Part shown: one piece after another, positions 13,074 to 23,080 of the stretch | Layout: each line of letters starts with the position of its first letter | Numbering within the stretch: the stretch's first letter is position 1 | Assembly: GCF_020520425.1 (NCBI RefSeq) | Contig: NC_079487.1 | Coordinates: 107,356,141 to 107,420,140, forward strand | Direction: 5' to 3' | Source: Spinacia oleracea | Taxonomy: Eukaryota; Streptophyta; Magnoliopsida; Caryophyllales; Amaranthaceae | DNA: 64,000 nt | Made by a program: the position numbers and the translations under genes | The notes under the pieces: model-generated | What the model was told of the DNA's origin: nothing | Database searches by the model: none | The model's input: only the letters and a program-made list of their open reading frames with translations

Positions 13074-13215
13074 TTCACGCTCCTCCTTTACAAAGTTGAT
13101 GACGGAAAGAAACACGAAAAAAAATAAGTATCAAAAATTTCGATTTCACGCTCCTCCTTTACAAAGTTGATGACGGAAAGAAACACGAAAAAAATAAGTA
13201 TCAAAAATTTCGATC
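13074..13215. repeat. 71 bp tandem duplication in the 3' flank of tRNA-Arg
   Basis: Seen: TTCACGCTCCTCCTTTAC starts at 13074 and 13145. Both units run through GATGACGGAAAGAAACACG to ATCAAAAATTTCGAT, with one A-run length difference. The right copy ends at the 3' end of the tRNA gene, so the oligo-T tract that would end its transcription is present twice. Confidence 0.95.
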
Positions 13216-13283
13216 ACGGTGGGACTCGAACCCACAATCTCCCGCTCCGGAGGCGAGCGCCTTATCCATTAGGCCACGCGATC
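13212..13283 (-). tRNA. tRNA-Arg(CCG)
   Basis: Seen on the minus strand: a 72 nt cloverleaf. The acceptor stem is GATCGCG/CGTGATC with one G.T pair. The D arm is GCCTAATGGATAAGGC. The anticodon arm is CTCGC-CTCCGGA-GCGGG with anticodon CCG. The variable loop is AGATT, and the T arm is GTGGG-TTCGAGT-CCCAC. Box A (TGGCCTAATGG) and box B (GGTTCGAGTCC) are intact, no intron interrupts it, and TTTTT follows within ten bases as the Pol III stop. It reads arginine CGG codons and looks functional and nuclear. Confidence 0.96.
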
Positions 13284-13829
13284 TTTTTATGCTTTTAATC
13301 GCCTTTAAAAGTATTTAAAATTTATAAAACGTATTTTGTTCATTTCCTCCACTGTAATACGGAATAATTAAATATGGGCCGGTGGCCTGTACCAGTGTTA
13401 CCACTTACCTTACCACCCAAGCACCCACTGTCGGTCAAACCATTTCATGGAATGATGGAATTACGAAATAATATAAATAACCTTTCACTCTTCCCTGGAA
13501 AAAAAATAAAAATAAATTCCAAAACAAGTCAATAACTCGTGAAATTGTAGACGTCAAATATTTAACTTAGTGGTTGGTTGAATTTTTAGACTAAACAATA
13601 GAAATAACGTTTCACCCTTCCTTAGAAAAAAAAATCAAACAAAGTTAATAACTCGTGGAATTGTAGATGTCATATATTTAACGTAGTGGTTGGTTGAATT
13701 TCTAGAGATGGTTTATGTCTATATTATTGCGCGTGCAACTTTTTTCAACAAGAAAAAATACTACTTCGTAGTTTCCGTACATACAAATTCATATTATTTG
13801 AAAATTCTTTCAAACTTACACATTTTCAT
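13284..13829. other. tRNA 5' flank and AT-rich spacer with a diverged direct repeat
   Basis: No gene seen. Two similar ~110 bp blocks, each with ATAACTCGTG(A/G)AATTGTAGA and TTAACTTAGTGGTTGGTTG-like strings, occur at about 13480-13590 and 13605-13710. Confidence 0.5.
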
Positions 13830-13958
13830 ATTATATAAAGGTTAAATTTGTCTTTTTTTTTTTTTTTTTTTTGACAATGTTTGTTTAGCACTTGTCAAAA
13901 AAAAAAAAAAAAAAAAAAAAAAGACAAATTTAACATTTATATAATGTTAAATTTGTCA
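13830..13958. repeat. Long hairpin with poly-T/poly-A arms
   Basis: Seen: TTATATAAAGGTTAAATTTG plus TCTTT, about 20 T and GACAA form the left arm (13830-13877). After a 14-base loop, TTGTC, about 27 A and GACAAATTTAACATTTATAT form the right arm. The right side overlaps a second perfect palindrome (GACAAATTTAACAT...ATGTTAAATTTGTC, about 13922-13957). The arms pair over about 48 bases. This is either a foldback MITE or a head-to-head pair of poly-A-tailed insertions. Confidence 0.9.
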
Positions 13959-14136
13959 TTGACTCCTTCTGTCTATTTTTAATCATCTTTACGTTTTGTA
14001 TTATATGCACGAGTTTTAACAACTAATTAATGTGGATATAAGTTCTACTTAAATGGTGCAAATTACTTATTATTAACAATGTTTTCCCTTTTATCCAAAA
14101 TCTAGCATTGGAAAAGAGAGAGATTAAATGTTCTAA

Positions 14137-15123
14137 CTAGTTAGTGGCCCGGGCATGCCCAGGAGTTTTGTATGTAGTTTAAGTTTTTTATAATCATTTC
14201 AATTTCACTTATAAATTTCTATATGTGTGCATTTAAAGAATAATATGAAGTTCACTATATATGTAGTTGAAAATAAAATTGGTTAATCAACAATTGATAG
14301 ACTAAATTTTTGAGTAATTTACATTATTTGCGTAAAACTTTACTCCGATTAGATTTTATGTTTGATTAGCTAAAGGAAAACAAAACATTTTTTCCTATTC
14401 TCTTCTCTATTAGTTTGTATGTTTGATCTAAATACGGGGTAATATTTTAGAAAGATATACTATGTAAAATTTGATTAATAAATGAAAATTATAAAATTTA
14501 TTATTATGTGGTATCTATTATTCCGGTATCTTTTGAAGTCTTTCCATGCGTTTTGTGTTTATATGGCCTAATCGACAATGCCACAGATATGTGAAATCCG
14601 AATCACCAGTTTTAGCCTTTTTGGTATTTAGGTTATAAGTTTGTTTGCTTGTATCTAGCACATATAGACCATTTCCTTGTTGTGTTGAACCATAAAACAG
14701 TCCATTCAAAGAAAAAGAACAACTATTATCTTTAAATTGAAAACTAAAACCTTTAGAATCCAAACTTGAAACGGAAATGATGTTTCTGGTGATACTAGGA
14801 ACATAGTAACAGTTTTCTAGTTCCAAAACAAAACCACTAGGCAAAGATACAATTAATAAATAATAGATACCACATAATAATAAATTTTCTAAATATTTTG
14901 TGGGAATATTTTAGTCTAATCGGTACATTAGTAATGTAAAATAAATTAACTCAATATTTTGGTCAAATTAACATATTACGCATATAAAATACATATATTA
15001 GATGAATAAATTAAATGAATATGTTCAAAATTTATTAATTAAGCAATAGTTTGTGGGATATTCGGTTAAATATTTTTGTCATAAAATTGATCAAAATCTG
15101 TGCGTGCATGGTATCTAATATAG
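14137..15123. mobile_element. Mirror-image pair of Helitron 3' ends around a Copia fossil
   Basis: Seen: the left edge on the minus strand ends in a hairpin (CCTGGGCATGCCCGGG) and CTAG at 14140-14137. The right edge on the plus strand ends in GTGCGTGCATGG, then a degenerate CTAATATAG near 15123. The two arms meet in an exact inverted repeat of about 30 bases containing ATGTGGTATCTATTATT (left about 14494-14522, right about 14858-14888). The right arm is homologous to the short Helitron at 10464-10901. Between the arms sit about 330 bases of Copia sequence. Inference: two insertions head to head, or an inverted duplication with filler DNA. Confidence 0.55.
14518..14844 (-). pseudogene. Ty1/Copia fossil: GAG-pre-integrase fragment
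   Basis: Seen on the minus strand: a ~108-residue stretch with CYYVPSITRNIISVSSLD and then LWHCRLGHINTKRMERL. Known: the HxxxH...-type GAG-pre-integrase segment just upstream of the integrase of plant Copia polyproteins. It is a short piece only, with no LTRs, reverse transcriptase or integrase core next to it. It is a broken fossil lodged exactly between two inverted Helitron-like arms. Confidence 0.85.
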
Positions 15124-15380
15124 TGTTAATATAAAATAAAATATTCTAACGTAAAAAAGGAATAAAAAACAAAATACGTAAATAACAAAAAGGGCGGAGG
15201 GAGTTCAATTTATTGTACTTAATAAAAGGGTTAGAAGATGTAACGTAATTAGTGCAAACGAGTATCAGGAAGAAGGAAGGAAATAAAACGAGTAATATAT
15301 AATTAGGGAACATATCGATCAATTAAAATAAAAAAACATGATTTTAAAGAAATACTCACCTTAACTACTCCGCAGTTACG

Positions 15381-15689
15381 TTAGAGCAATTTTAATGGTG
15401 AGCTACAAGATATTGTGGCTAACTTTGCCACATCAAATTTCTAACTAAAATTGATTAAAACTACAAATTATCACATTGGTGGGATCACAATACTTTAATT
15501 TTTAGCTCCCTATAATATTTAATTTAAAAAAATTATTTATTTGAGCTATATTTTTTTGAGCTACGTAGCACAAAATAGCTACAAGGTTTTAACAACTGCT
15601 TATGTCATTGTTGTACCAATGGTGGACTACCTGCTCACATGCTCAATTTATTGTGAACGGGTCCATTTTGTAACCATTGGAGTTGCTAA
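15381..15689. mobile_element. MITE, about 309 bp
   Basis: Seen: the left end TTAGAGCAATTTTAATGGTG matches the reverse complement of the right end ACCATTGGAGTTGCTAA, allowing for mismatches. The interior repeats GAGCTA and has no coding capacity. Ends of this kind (GAGCAxCTCCAATGG) are common in plant PIF/Harbinger-like or hAT-like MITEs; the target duplication is unclear, so the superfamily is not assigned. Confidence 0.5.
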
Positions 15690-16399
15690 TGAGTGAGATA
15701 TTTAATTGCTTTAAATGTTCATAGATAATTATTTAACCTATGCATTAGGTACACATGATAGAAAAACTGTATTTATTATAAATTTTCTAAAATGTGAATA
15801 AAAGTAATTTAAAGCTCTTAAATTAGGATAGTTTTACAATGGCTACATCAATTGTGTAGTCACTATAAACTTTTAATCTTTTTTTTTTTATTTTTAATTT
15901 AGATGTATTAAATAAACACCATTCATTTTCTATTAACTTGACTTTTACAATGACTTGTTTTTCTCTGTAAAAAGAAATTAATATAAATATAAATTAGAAA
16001 TAAATAAATTATTTTCCTTTCCTCTCCTAGTCTTTGTGTATCATCGAGCTATTCTTTATTCTTTTTTTTTCTTCGCACAAACGTGTATCACGCTGACATT
16101 TTTTTTTTATATTATTGTTTAACAAAATTGCATATTCTACTCTCTCCACACCGTCCTTTCTCACGTCACATTTTCCTCAATCTCCAATAAACTCATATCA
16201 ATCTCATTCACCCTCTTTTATGTTTGCTTTGGTCTTCTCTACCCCTCACAATTGCATCTGCTTGTTACTCTTCAATCCCCTTCTAACTGGCACATTATTT
16301 GGCTTTCGTTTTATGTGGCCAAACCATCATAGTCAATCTTTACCATCTTATTCACACTCGGTGCAATCCCTACTTTCTTCGTAATTTATCACCTCATTC
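15690..16399. other. Intergenic, no recognised gene
   Basis: AT-rich with long T runs. An open frame at 16115-16384 has biased Ser/Pro/Leu composition and no recognisable domain, so I do not call it a gene. Its right part may belong to the tail of the LINE remnant that follows. Confidence 0.4.
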
Positions 16400-17090
16400 C
16401 TAAACTGATCATTCCTTGTATGACCTAACCTCACATCCAATGCAACATACATATTTCCGCCACATTCATTTAAGAATGTAACATTGTTTTGCAACCCAAT
16501 ATTTTGTACCAAACGATAGTGCAAGTTTAGTTGTCGTCCGATTGAGTTTTCCTTTCAAAATCTATATGGAGCATGCCTGGATCACAAAGAAACCATGTAA
16601 CACTCTCATAAACCTAATTTAATTCTATGAGCAAATCTCTATCAAACTCCCCATCCTGTTGTATAATAGATCCTAGATAGCGAAAGAAGTCTGAACCTTT
16701 CGACAATCCGACCTCTCATCCAAGGTGATCGATCGTCTCCAGGTCTTTGCTTCTGTTACGGCTAAACTTACGTTCCAAATATTACTTATGCTCAACTTAA
16801 AGCTACGAGATTTCAAAGTATGTTTCTAGATAATCCAAATTACTTTTTCACACATTCTTCCGTTTCATCGACCACGCAATATCATCTGGAAACAACATCC
16901 ACAATAACATTATATTGAATTTAACCCGTCGATTCGTCCACTAACTTGACAAAGAGAAAATGCTAAATGTAAATCCTTGATGCACTCAAATCGTCAAACA
17001 CTTGTACTAGCTCCCTCATACATACCCTAAATGATGCCAATATATTAATTCGAAATGGCTACCCTCCAAATTATTCTCCTAATACTTTAT
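16400..17090 (-). mobile_element. Decayed LINE: C-terminal reverse-transcriptase region
   Basis: Seen on the minus strand: in broken frames the sequence reads like MLF.DDIAW.MKR, then FKLSISNIWNVSLAV, then RRSITLDERS. Known: plant non-LTR elements have (F/A)DDIVLVDETREEV, then FKLSRTKTEYMEC.FS, then RYLGS, and the nucleotide order here (GATCCTAGATAGCGAAAG, CATATTTCCGCCACATTC) follows that region to the 3' end. It is heavily mutated, with several stops and frame changes, and lacks the endonuclease and most of the RT, so it is a 5'-truncated dead copy. The RTE-like versus L1-like clade is not settled by eye. Confidence 0.68.
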
Positions 17091-17116
17091 GGTATAAAAA
17101 AACGGATAAAATATTA

Positions 17117-17375
17117 CTCCATCTGTCCGTTAATACTCGCACCGTTTTGACTTTTTGCACTATTCACATAATTCACTTTGACCCTATTTTATTTCTAGTA
17201 TATGAAAATAAATGTTAGTATATAATATATTGTTGGCTTCATTTTAATATATATTTTTTAAATATTAATATTTTATAAGTTATTATAAAATGTAGTTAAA
17301 GATATTGGTGGTCAAAGTTGTGTATTAACAAGCGTGTCCAGTCAAAACGGTACCAGTATTAAGGGACGGAGGGAG
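17117..17375. mobile_element. Stowaway-like MITE, 259 bp
   Basis: Seen: ends CTCCATCTGTCCGTTAATAC and GTATTAAGGGACGGAGGGAG are inverted repeats, flanked by TA on both sides (17115-17116 and 17376-17377). Known: CTCCCTCCGTYCC is the Tc1/mariner Stowaway signature. The interior is AT-rich with no coding. A diverged relative lies at 38327-38590. Confidence 0.9.
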
Positions 17376-17387
17376 TACTCCGTAATA

Positions 17388-17724
17388 CTCTCTCTGTATT
17401 TATTTAAGGGATACACTTGCCTTTCATTCCTTATTTATTTAAGAGATACATTGCTATTTTTAGTAACTTATCAACCTCACTATCTAATTAAATAATACAT
17501 CTAATTTACCCTGTGACCCACCATCCTATTAAACAAATAATTTCGGAAACTCACCCCACCTCCCACCTCCCACCCCCAAAATGACATGGTCTCAACTTGT
17601 TTATTTATTATAATATCTACCCAACCCCAATTGCTTTATTATTTTGTTTCATTCAATTTATTTTTCTTAATACCCGTACAGCCGTACTCGGCCAAATATA
17701 TCTCTTAAATAAATACGCAGAGAA
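17388..17724. mobile_element. Second TA-flanked MITE, about 337 bp
   Basis: Seen: CTCTCTCTGTATTTATTTAA at the left and TTAAATAAATACGCAGAGAA at the right are inverted repeats, with TA on each side. It sits 12 bases from the preceding Stowaway copy. Probably also Tc1/mariner-type; a different family, since its interior shares nothing with 17117-17375. Confidence 0.75.
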
Positions 17725-18389
17725 TATGAGATTTTGTACAATTACTCCGTACAATTTACAATGGCTATTTAACTGATATGTTCCTTGAATTATAATCCGT
17801 GCTCCTAATAAAAATGTTTGTTTTAAATACCGTGAATGATTTAATTCGAATTTACAGTAAATTTTCTTTTTGTTAGAAAAAAGGAGGCGAAAACTCTAGA
17901 AAAGAAAAAGCGCGTAAAAGACAGACACAAGCCGTATCTCCGACACTGTCCGACAGTTGAAGCACCTTAAATTAAGATCCAAATATCAACGGTCAAGATC
18001 AAACCTCCACACTGTCCAACTCATCAGATTAAACACCGTCTTCCTTCTCTCTCCTCTTTTGTAATAATCTTTTTTCCTCTATTTCGCCATTTCCCCTCTT
18101 TTATCTTTCTCCTCCTTTCAGCTCCAACCCAGATTTTTCTCGGAAAATAAAAAAAAAAATCACAAAAAAAATTCAAGATTTTATTTCCCCCTGAATTATC
18201 GCAGCTCAAATAAATCGGATTACAGAGAAAAAAGAGGGGGAGAAAATCTAGGGTTGGGTTATCGAACATAGATTATAGCCGTTGGATCGAGCTTGGATCC
18301 GGTTCAAGGGTGATCGGAGGGTCCAGTTTTGACTTCATTAGTCAACGGATCCGACGTCGTCTCTGCAGATCGGTGATTTAATTCCCTCG

Positions 18390-18787
18390 GTATGTTTTTA
18401 ATTTTATTAGATATTTACCTCCATTTTTAGCCATTTTAATTGTTATTTCTGTACTTCATTTTAATGTGATCAAACTTTAGGTTTGATGATTAATTGGGTT
18501 TAATTTCACGAAATCATAATCTAATTAGGATTTTAATGGGACCTATTGCATTATTTATACGTTGTATCAATGAATCATTTGAATCTAAAATGACAATTGA
18601 TGTGATTAATCTTACTATTAATTGATTTGATAGTCATTATGTGTGACAAGTTAATACATATGATTAGAGGGGTAACGTATTTAATTTCTGAAGATAATCT
18701 AAATTAATGAAATAGGGTGGTTAATTATAAATCATAAGCTCATTGATTTAATCTTGGAAGTAAATTGGATTATTTGTTTATATTCAG
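18390..18787 (+). other. Leader (5' UTR) intron of the ANTH adaptor gene
   Basis: Seen: a CT-rich leader (about 18000-18389) ends CCCTCG|GTATGTTTTT, and an AT-rich stretch ends TTTATATTCAG|GTATC at 18787, 63 bases before the ATG. The 398-base interval has donor, acceptor and base composition of a plant intron. Leader introns are common in broadly expressed plant genes and often raise expression; that role is inference. Confidence 0.7.
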
Positions 18788-18850
18788 GTATCTATAGTTT
18801 GTTTAGAAGGGCGAGAAAGAGAAGGGTGATTTGGTTTAGGAGAGAGAAAA

Positions 18851-20794
18851 ATGGCTCTAAGGAAAGCAGTGGGGCAACTGAAGGACCAAACTAGTATTGG
18901 TCTTGCGAAGGTGTCGAGTGACATGGCGCCTGAGCTTGAGGTCGCCATTGTCAAGGCTACGAGCCATGAAAATGATCCGGCGGATGAGAAGTACATTAGG
19001 AGGATTCTGACATTTACGTCGTACAATCGTATGTATGTGAATTCCTGTATAACTTCTATCTCGAGGAGGCTTGGTAAGACAAGGGATTGGGTTGTTGCTT
19101 TGAAGGCATTGATGTTGGTCCATAGGCTGATGAATGATGGGGACCCTGTTTTCCAGCAGGAGATCTTGTATGCAACTCGAAGGGGGACTAGGTTGTTGAA
19201 TATGTCGGATTTTAGGGATGAAGCTCATTCGAATTCGTGGGATCATTCGGCTTTTGTGCGGACTTTTGCTTTGTACTTGGATCAGAGGTTGGAATTGATG
19301 TTGTTTGAGAGGAAGCAAGGTGGAAAGGAAACCAATGGTGGGGGAAGTGGTCATGGTGGGGAGATTGTCAGGTATGAGCCAAGGGATGAAAAATTCAGGT
19401 CCCCACCGAGTCGGTTTGATTATGATTATGGGGAGTTTAAGGATGAGCCTAAGATGAGGAGGACTAGGTCATTTGGGGATGTTGGTGAATCAAACGGCCG
19501 GGAGGAAGATAAGGCTGTCACTCCATTGAGGGATTGGATTCCCGAGAGGATTTTTGCAAAGATGAGTCACCTGCAGAGGCTTTTGGATCGTTTCTTAGCA
19601 TGTCGGCCTACTGGAATGGCAAAGAATAGCAGGATGATACTCGTTGCATTATACCCAGTTGTGAGGGAAAGTTTCAAGCTTTATGCTGATATATGCGAGG
19701 TTCTAGCTGTTTTGCTGGACAAATTCTTTGACATGGAGAATTCAGATTGTGTCAAGGCTTTTGAGGCTTATGCTAGTGCTGCAAAGCAGATTGACGAGCT
19801 TGTGGCCTTTTACAACTGGTGCAAGGACACTGGTGTAGCAAGGTCGTCAGAGTTCCCCGAAGTGCAAAAGATTACTGATAAACTCCTTGAAACCTTAGAG
19901 GAGTTCGTGAGGGACAGAACCAAGAGATCAAAGAGTCCCGAGAGAAAACCAGAGCCAGAACCAGCACCCAAAGAGGAGGAACCGGTTCCTGATATGAATG
20001 AAATAAAAGCATTACCTGCACCAGAGGAGCCCACCCCTCCACCACCCCCACCAGCACCGGAACCTGAACCAAAGCAGCAGATAACTGGTGACTTGGTTGA
20101 TCTAAGGGAAGATGGAGAAACTGCAGATTCTCATGGTAATAAGTTTGCGTTAGCTTTGTTCGCTGGAGGTGCTGAGAATGGGAATGGGTCATGGCAAGCA
20201 TTTGACAGTAAAGAAGGAGTAACTTCCGCGTGGCAGAACCCAGCTGCTGAACCAGGGAAGGCAGATTGGGAGCTAGCATTGGTGGAAACAGCTAGCAACC
20301 TCACACACCAGAAGGCAGCTATGGGTGGTGGATTAGATCCCTTACTCTTGAATGGTATGTATGATTCAGGAGTTGTAAGGCAACATGTGACTGCTACTCA
20401 GGTGAGTGGAAGTGCCAGTAGTGTTGCAGGGCCTGGAAAAAACACAACACCAGTTTTGGCACTCCCTGCTCCTGACGGTTCAGTTCAAACGGTGGGTGGA
20501 GACCCGTTTGCTGCTTCTTTGAGTGTTGCACCCCCTGCATATGTACAAATGGCTGACATGGAGAAGAAACAGCACTTGCTTGTGCAAGAGCAGGTTGTAT
20601 GGCAACAATATGCCAATAGTGGTATGCATGGTCAAGCTACTTTGGCTAAGATAGGCGGTCCTGCCTATTATACTCCGGGATCTACCTCGATGATGCCCGC
20701 TGGTGGTCCAATGATGCCATATGGTCAATACGGAATGCCACAAGTAAACGGGATGATGCCTCCACCTAATGGCTATTACTACAACCCGGTCTGA
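18851..20794 (+). CDS. ECA4: ANTH-domain clathrin assembly protein (ECA4/ECA2-type)
   Basis: Role: a PICALM/AP180-like adaptor that binds phosphoinositides and clathrin at the plasma membrane and cell plate and works beside the TPLATE complex. Seen: 647 codons in one exon. Residues ~1-160 form the ANTH domain (VGQLKDQTSIGLAKV, VAIVKATSHENDPADEKYIR, TRDWVVALKALMLVHRL, NMSDFRDEAHSNSWDHSAF). ~215-360 hold the second helical part with MRRTRSFGDV and a TPLRDWIPERIFAKM region. An acidic-proline linker (PEPEPAPKEEEPVPDMNE, then PPPPPPAPEPEPK) follows, and the C-terminus is disordered with DPFAASL, an NPF-like clathrin/AP-2-binding type of motif, ending NGYYYNPV. Length and order match Arabidopsis At2g25430 (~650 residues) and its paralogue At4g32285; ECA4 versus ECA2 is not certain. 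The ATG has AAAATGGC context. The 3' UTR probably reaches AATAAAATTG near 21163. Looks intact. Confidence 0.95.
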   Translation: MALRKAVGQLKDQTSIGLAKVSSDMAPELEVAIVKATSHENDPADEKYIRRILTFTSYNRMYVNSCITSISRRLGKTRDWVVALKALMLVHRLMNDGDPVFQQEILYATRRGTRLLNMSDFRDEAHSNSWDHSAFVRTFALYLDQRLELMLFERKQGGKETNGGGSGHGGEIVRYEPRDEKFRSPPSRFDYDYGEFKDEPKMRRTRSFGDVGESNGREEDKAVTPLRDWIPERIFAKMSHLQRLLDRFLACRPTGMAKNSRMILVALYPVVRESFKLYADICEVLAVLLDKFFDMENSDCVKAFEAYASAAKQIDELVAFYNWCKDTGVARSSEFPEVQKITDKLLETLEEFVRDRTKRSKSPERKPEPEPAPKEEEPVPDMNEIKALPAPEEPTPPPPPPAPEPEPKQQITGDLVDLREDGETADSHGNKFALALFAGGAENGNGSWQAFDSKEGVTSAWQNPAAEPGKADWELALVETASNLTHQKAAMGGGLDPLLLNGMYDSGVVRQHVTATQVSGSASSVAGPGKNTTPVLALPAPDGSVQTVGGDPFAASLSVAPPAYVQMADMEKKQHLLVQEQVVWQQYANSGMHGQATLAKIGGPAYYTPGSTSMMPAGGPMMPYGQYGMPQVNGMMPPPNGYYYNPV

Positions 20795-21180
20795 TTTTTG
20801 TGCCTATACATGTGTAGCTGACCCTTTTTTTTTCTTTTTCGTTTGTTTTTTCGTTTTGTTTTTGTGATTCGTATGTTGAAAGTATCACTTGTTTGTGATC
20901 CTATGTACTCTTCTCCATGGGTAAGAGCCGGACGGGAACGAGGGAGGGTATTCAAGCAGAATGATTCGAGATTCCTTAGGGCGGAGGTTGATTCCGGGAG
21001 AGGCATTGTCTTGTAGTATCGCGCCTCTGCTTTGTACTATTAAAATTTTCATGGATGTACAATACGTGTGCACAACACTGTATCCATCGAGTTGTAGAGT
21101 GATACTCCGTAGAATTTTCATCTTCTTGGCGAGCAATGTAGAATTTTATCCCATATTTGGCAATAAAATTGTAGTAATTC

Positions 21181-22117
21181 AAGAAGGGTAATTCGAGTAC
21201 GAAGTTGTTCAAGTTCAAAGCCTGATTCCTGAAAAATGGGAAGAAAAAAAAGAAAGAAATCATGCATATGAAAATCGTGAGTGGGTGGCGCGTATCTGTA
21301 AATTGGTGTGGTGTGAATAAAAGCGACGGTAGAAGGTAGAGTCATTGGTTACCTAATTCATTCATTGGTTGGAAGAGTATTTAACGGACAAGGACAAAGC
21401 GACAATAAATCTGTACGATATTGACGTTTGACCAATTTTAGAAGCTCACCACTTGTTGGGCTTCTAGATGACTACATCTTTGGGGTTCAGGAATGATTAA
21501 AAAGTGTATTTTGGAGTTCTTTTAGTTTTATTTGCGCTATATCAGGACCTAAAAACCCCCACTGTAAAAGTTAATAACGAGAGTACATTGGTGAAAGACT
21601 AAAAAAAGAGATATGTCCCCTCGGGATTCATTTCGGGATGATTTTGCAATAGTTACAATAAAATTATAGTCATGGTAACAACCTCTATTTATACCGTTTA
21701 TTTGTATGCATTTAATTTTGACCTTTCATTCTATTGACCAATATTTAACTTTTTTCCTTTTTTATATAGAAACATAATCAAATTATTAAATTCTTAATTA
21801 TATTAAAATGAATCTATCATTGCAACCAAATTCACAATTTGCCGTAGTCTAAGATTAATCCGGCATCAAAAAATCAACTGGGTGAAGTTTGAGCCTGGGA
21901 TTTGGAAAATGGTACGGAAGAGTTTGGAGGAGAATGACGAAAGAAGATAGAAACATGGCGGGTTTCACCGTTATTGTGCATTAAATGTTATGGATTTACT
22001 ACGAACTAGCTAGTGAATATAATAATGGCAGAAGAAACTACAATTGATGCTATAAAAAAACTGCAATTGTTAGCACTTAGCCATATATTAATAGCGGTTT
22101 CATTAAATTCTTTTTGA
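21181..22117. other. Spacer downstream of the ANTH gene
   Basis: AT-rich, no coding region seen. Short frames overlapping 20900-21345 lie in the 3' UTR and its flank and have no codon structure of a gene. Confidence 0.4.
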
Positions 22118-22310
22118 GGCTGCGTTCTATTCACCTGATTTACACTTATTTTTCCTGAACTTATCTTATCTGAATTTATTGAAACTTATCAAAATTTATT
22201 TTAGTTATAAAATATATTTGGTCAACCTTTATTTTTCCTGAATTTATCTGAACTTACTTGAACTTATTTTTCCAGAAATAAGTGGAAATAAGGTGAACTG
22301 AACGGGACCT
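22118..22310. mobile_element. MITE, 193 bp
   Basis: Seen: GGCTGCGTTCTATTCACCTG at the left against CAGTTCACCTTATTTCCACT and AGGTCCCGTT at the right when reverse-complemented: inverted ends of about 30 bases with a few mismatches. The interior is AT-rich with TGAACTTATCTT-like repeats. Relatives with the same ends lie at about 22768-23080 and, half decayed, at about 31582-31735. Confidence 0.7.
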
Positions 22311-22767
22311 AAATCTATGCCCATCATTTTATGAATTGCTTCTGATATATTTCGCAATATGATCAGATTGGTGGTACATATGAGAGGAATTTATTAATTC
22401 TTTATTATAATTATTTTTTTTGCAAAATGAATTGTCAAGAAGAGTTAAACCTACTGACGATTGGGATTAGTTCTTGAAAATTTGACGGTTGAGATCGTGA
22501 TATTTACCATGGCTACCATTTTAATATAGCTATTGAAAAGTTATCATTCATTTTGTCATGTTGCAAGTGCTTGCGAATTGAGAGGTTTAGTCGACATAAT
22601 TTGATTGGTTGTGAACTTAGTGATGAATCTGATTATCATTATTATAATTCATATAGAACGTGATGAATTGAATGACTAGTAGTTGCGAATCTCACCTAAA
22701 ATATATCAAATTAAAGTTTAGTCTTTTTAATTTTATTTACATAATTTGTTTCTTCTTTTTGGGATTA

Positions 22768-23080
22768 AGGTAGTGTTCTCTTCACCTGAATTTCACTTAT
22801 CTTATCTTATCTTATTGGCCCTGAACTTATCTTATCTTATCTTATTGACCCTTATCTGAACTTATTGACCCTTATATTATATTATCTTATCTTATTGACC
22901 CTTATTTTATCTTATCTTATCTTATTGACCCTTATCTTATTGAAACTTATATTATAACCTTATGTAATATTTACCTTATCTTATCTTATCTTATTGGCCC
23001 TTATTTTATCTTATCTTATCAGAACTGAAATAAGTGAAAATAAGGTGAATAGAAATAAAAATAAGGTGAAGAATAAAATG
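22768..23080. repeat. MITE relative expanded by (CTTAT)n units
   Basis: Seen: outer ends TGTTCTCTTCACCTGAATTT and AAATAAGTGAAAATAAGGTG-like match the MITE at 22118. The middle is a run of CTTATCTTATCTTATTG(A/G)CCC units, about nine times, so the element has grown by local tandem expansion. Confidence 0.7.

Noticed and set aside
16115-16384. 89-residue Ser/Pro-rich frame
   Set aside because: Biased composition next to a LINE remnant, no start context and no domain.
18784-20743. Minus-strand frames opposite the ANTH adaptor gene
   Set aside because: Shadows of a strongly coding + strand; no domains and poor starts.
20885-21345. Small frames after the ANTH gene
   Set aside because: Located in the 3' UTR and flank; no homology or coding bias seen.
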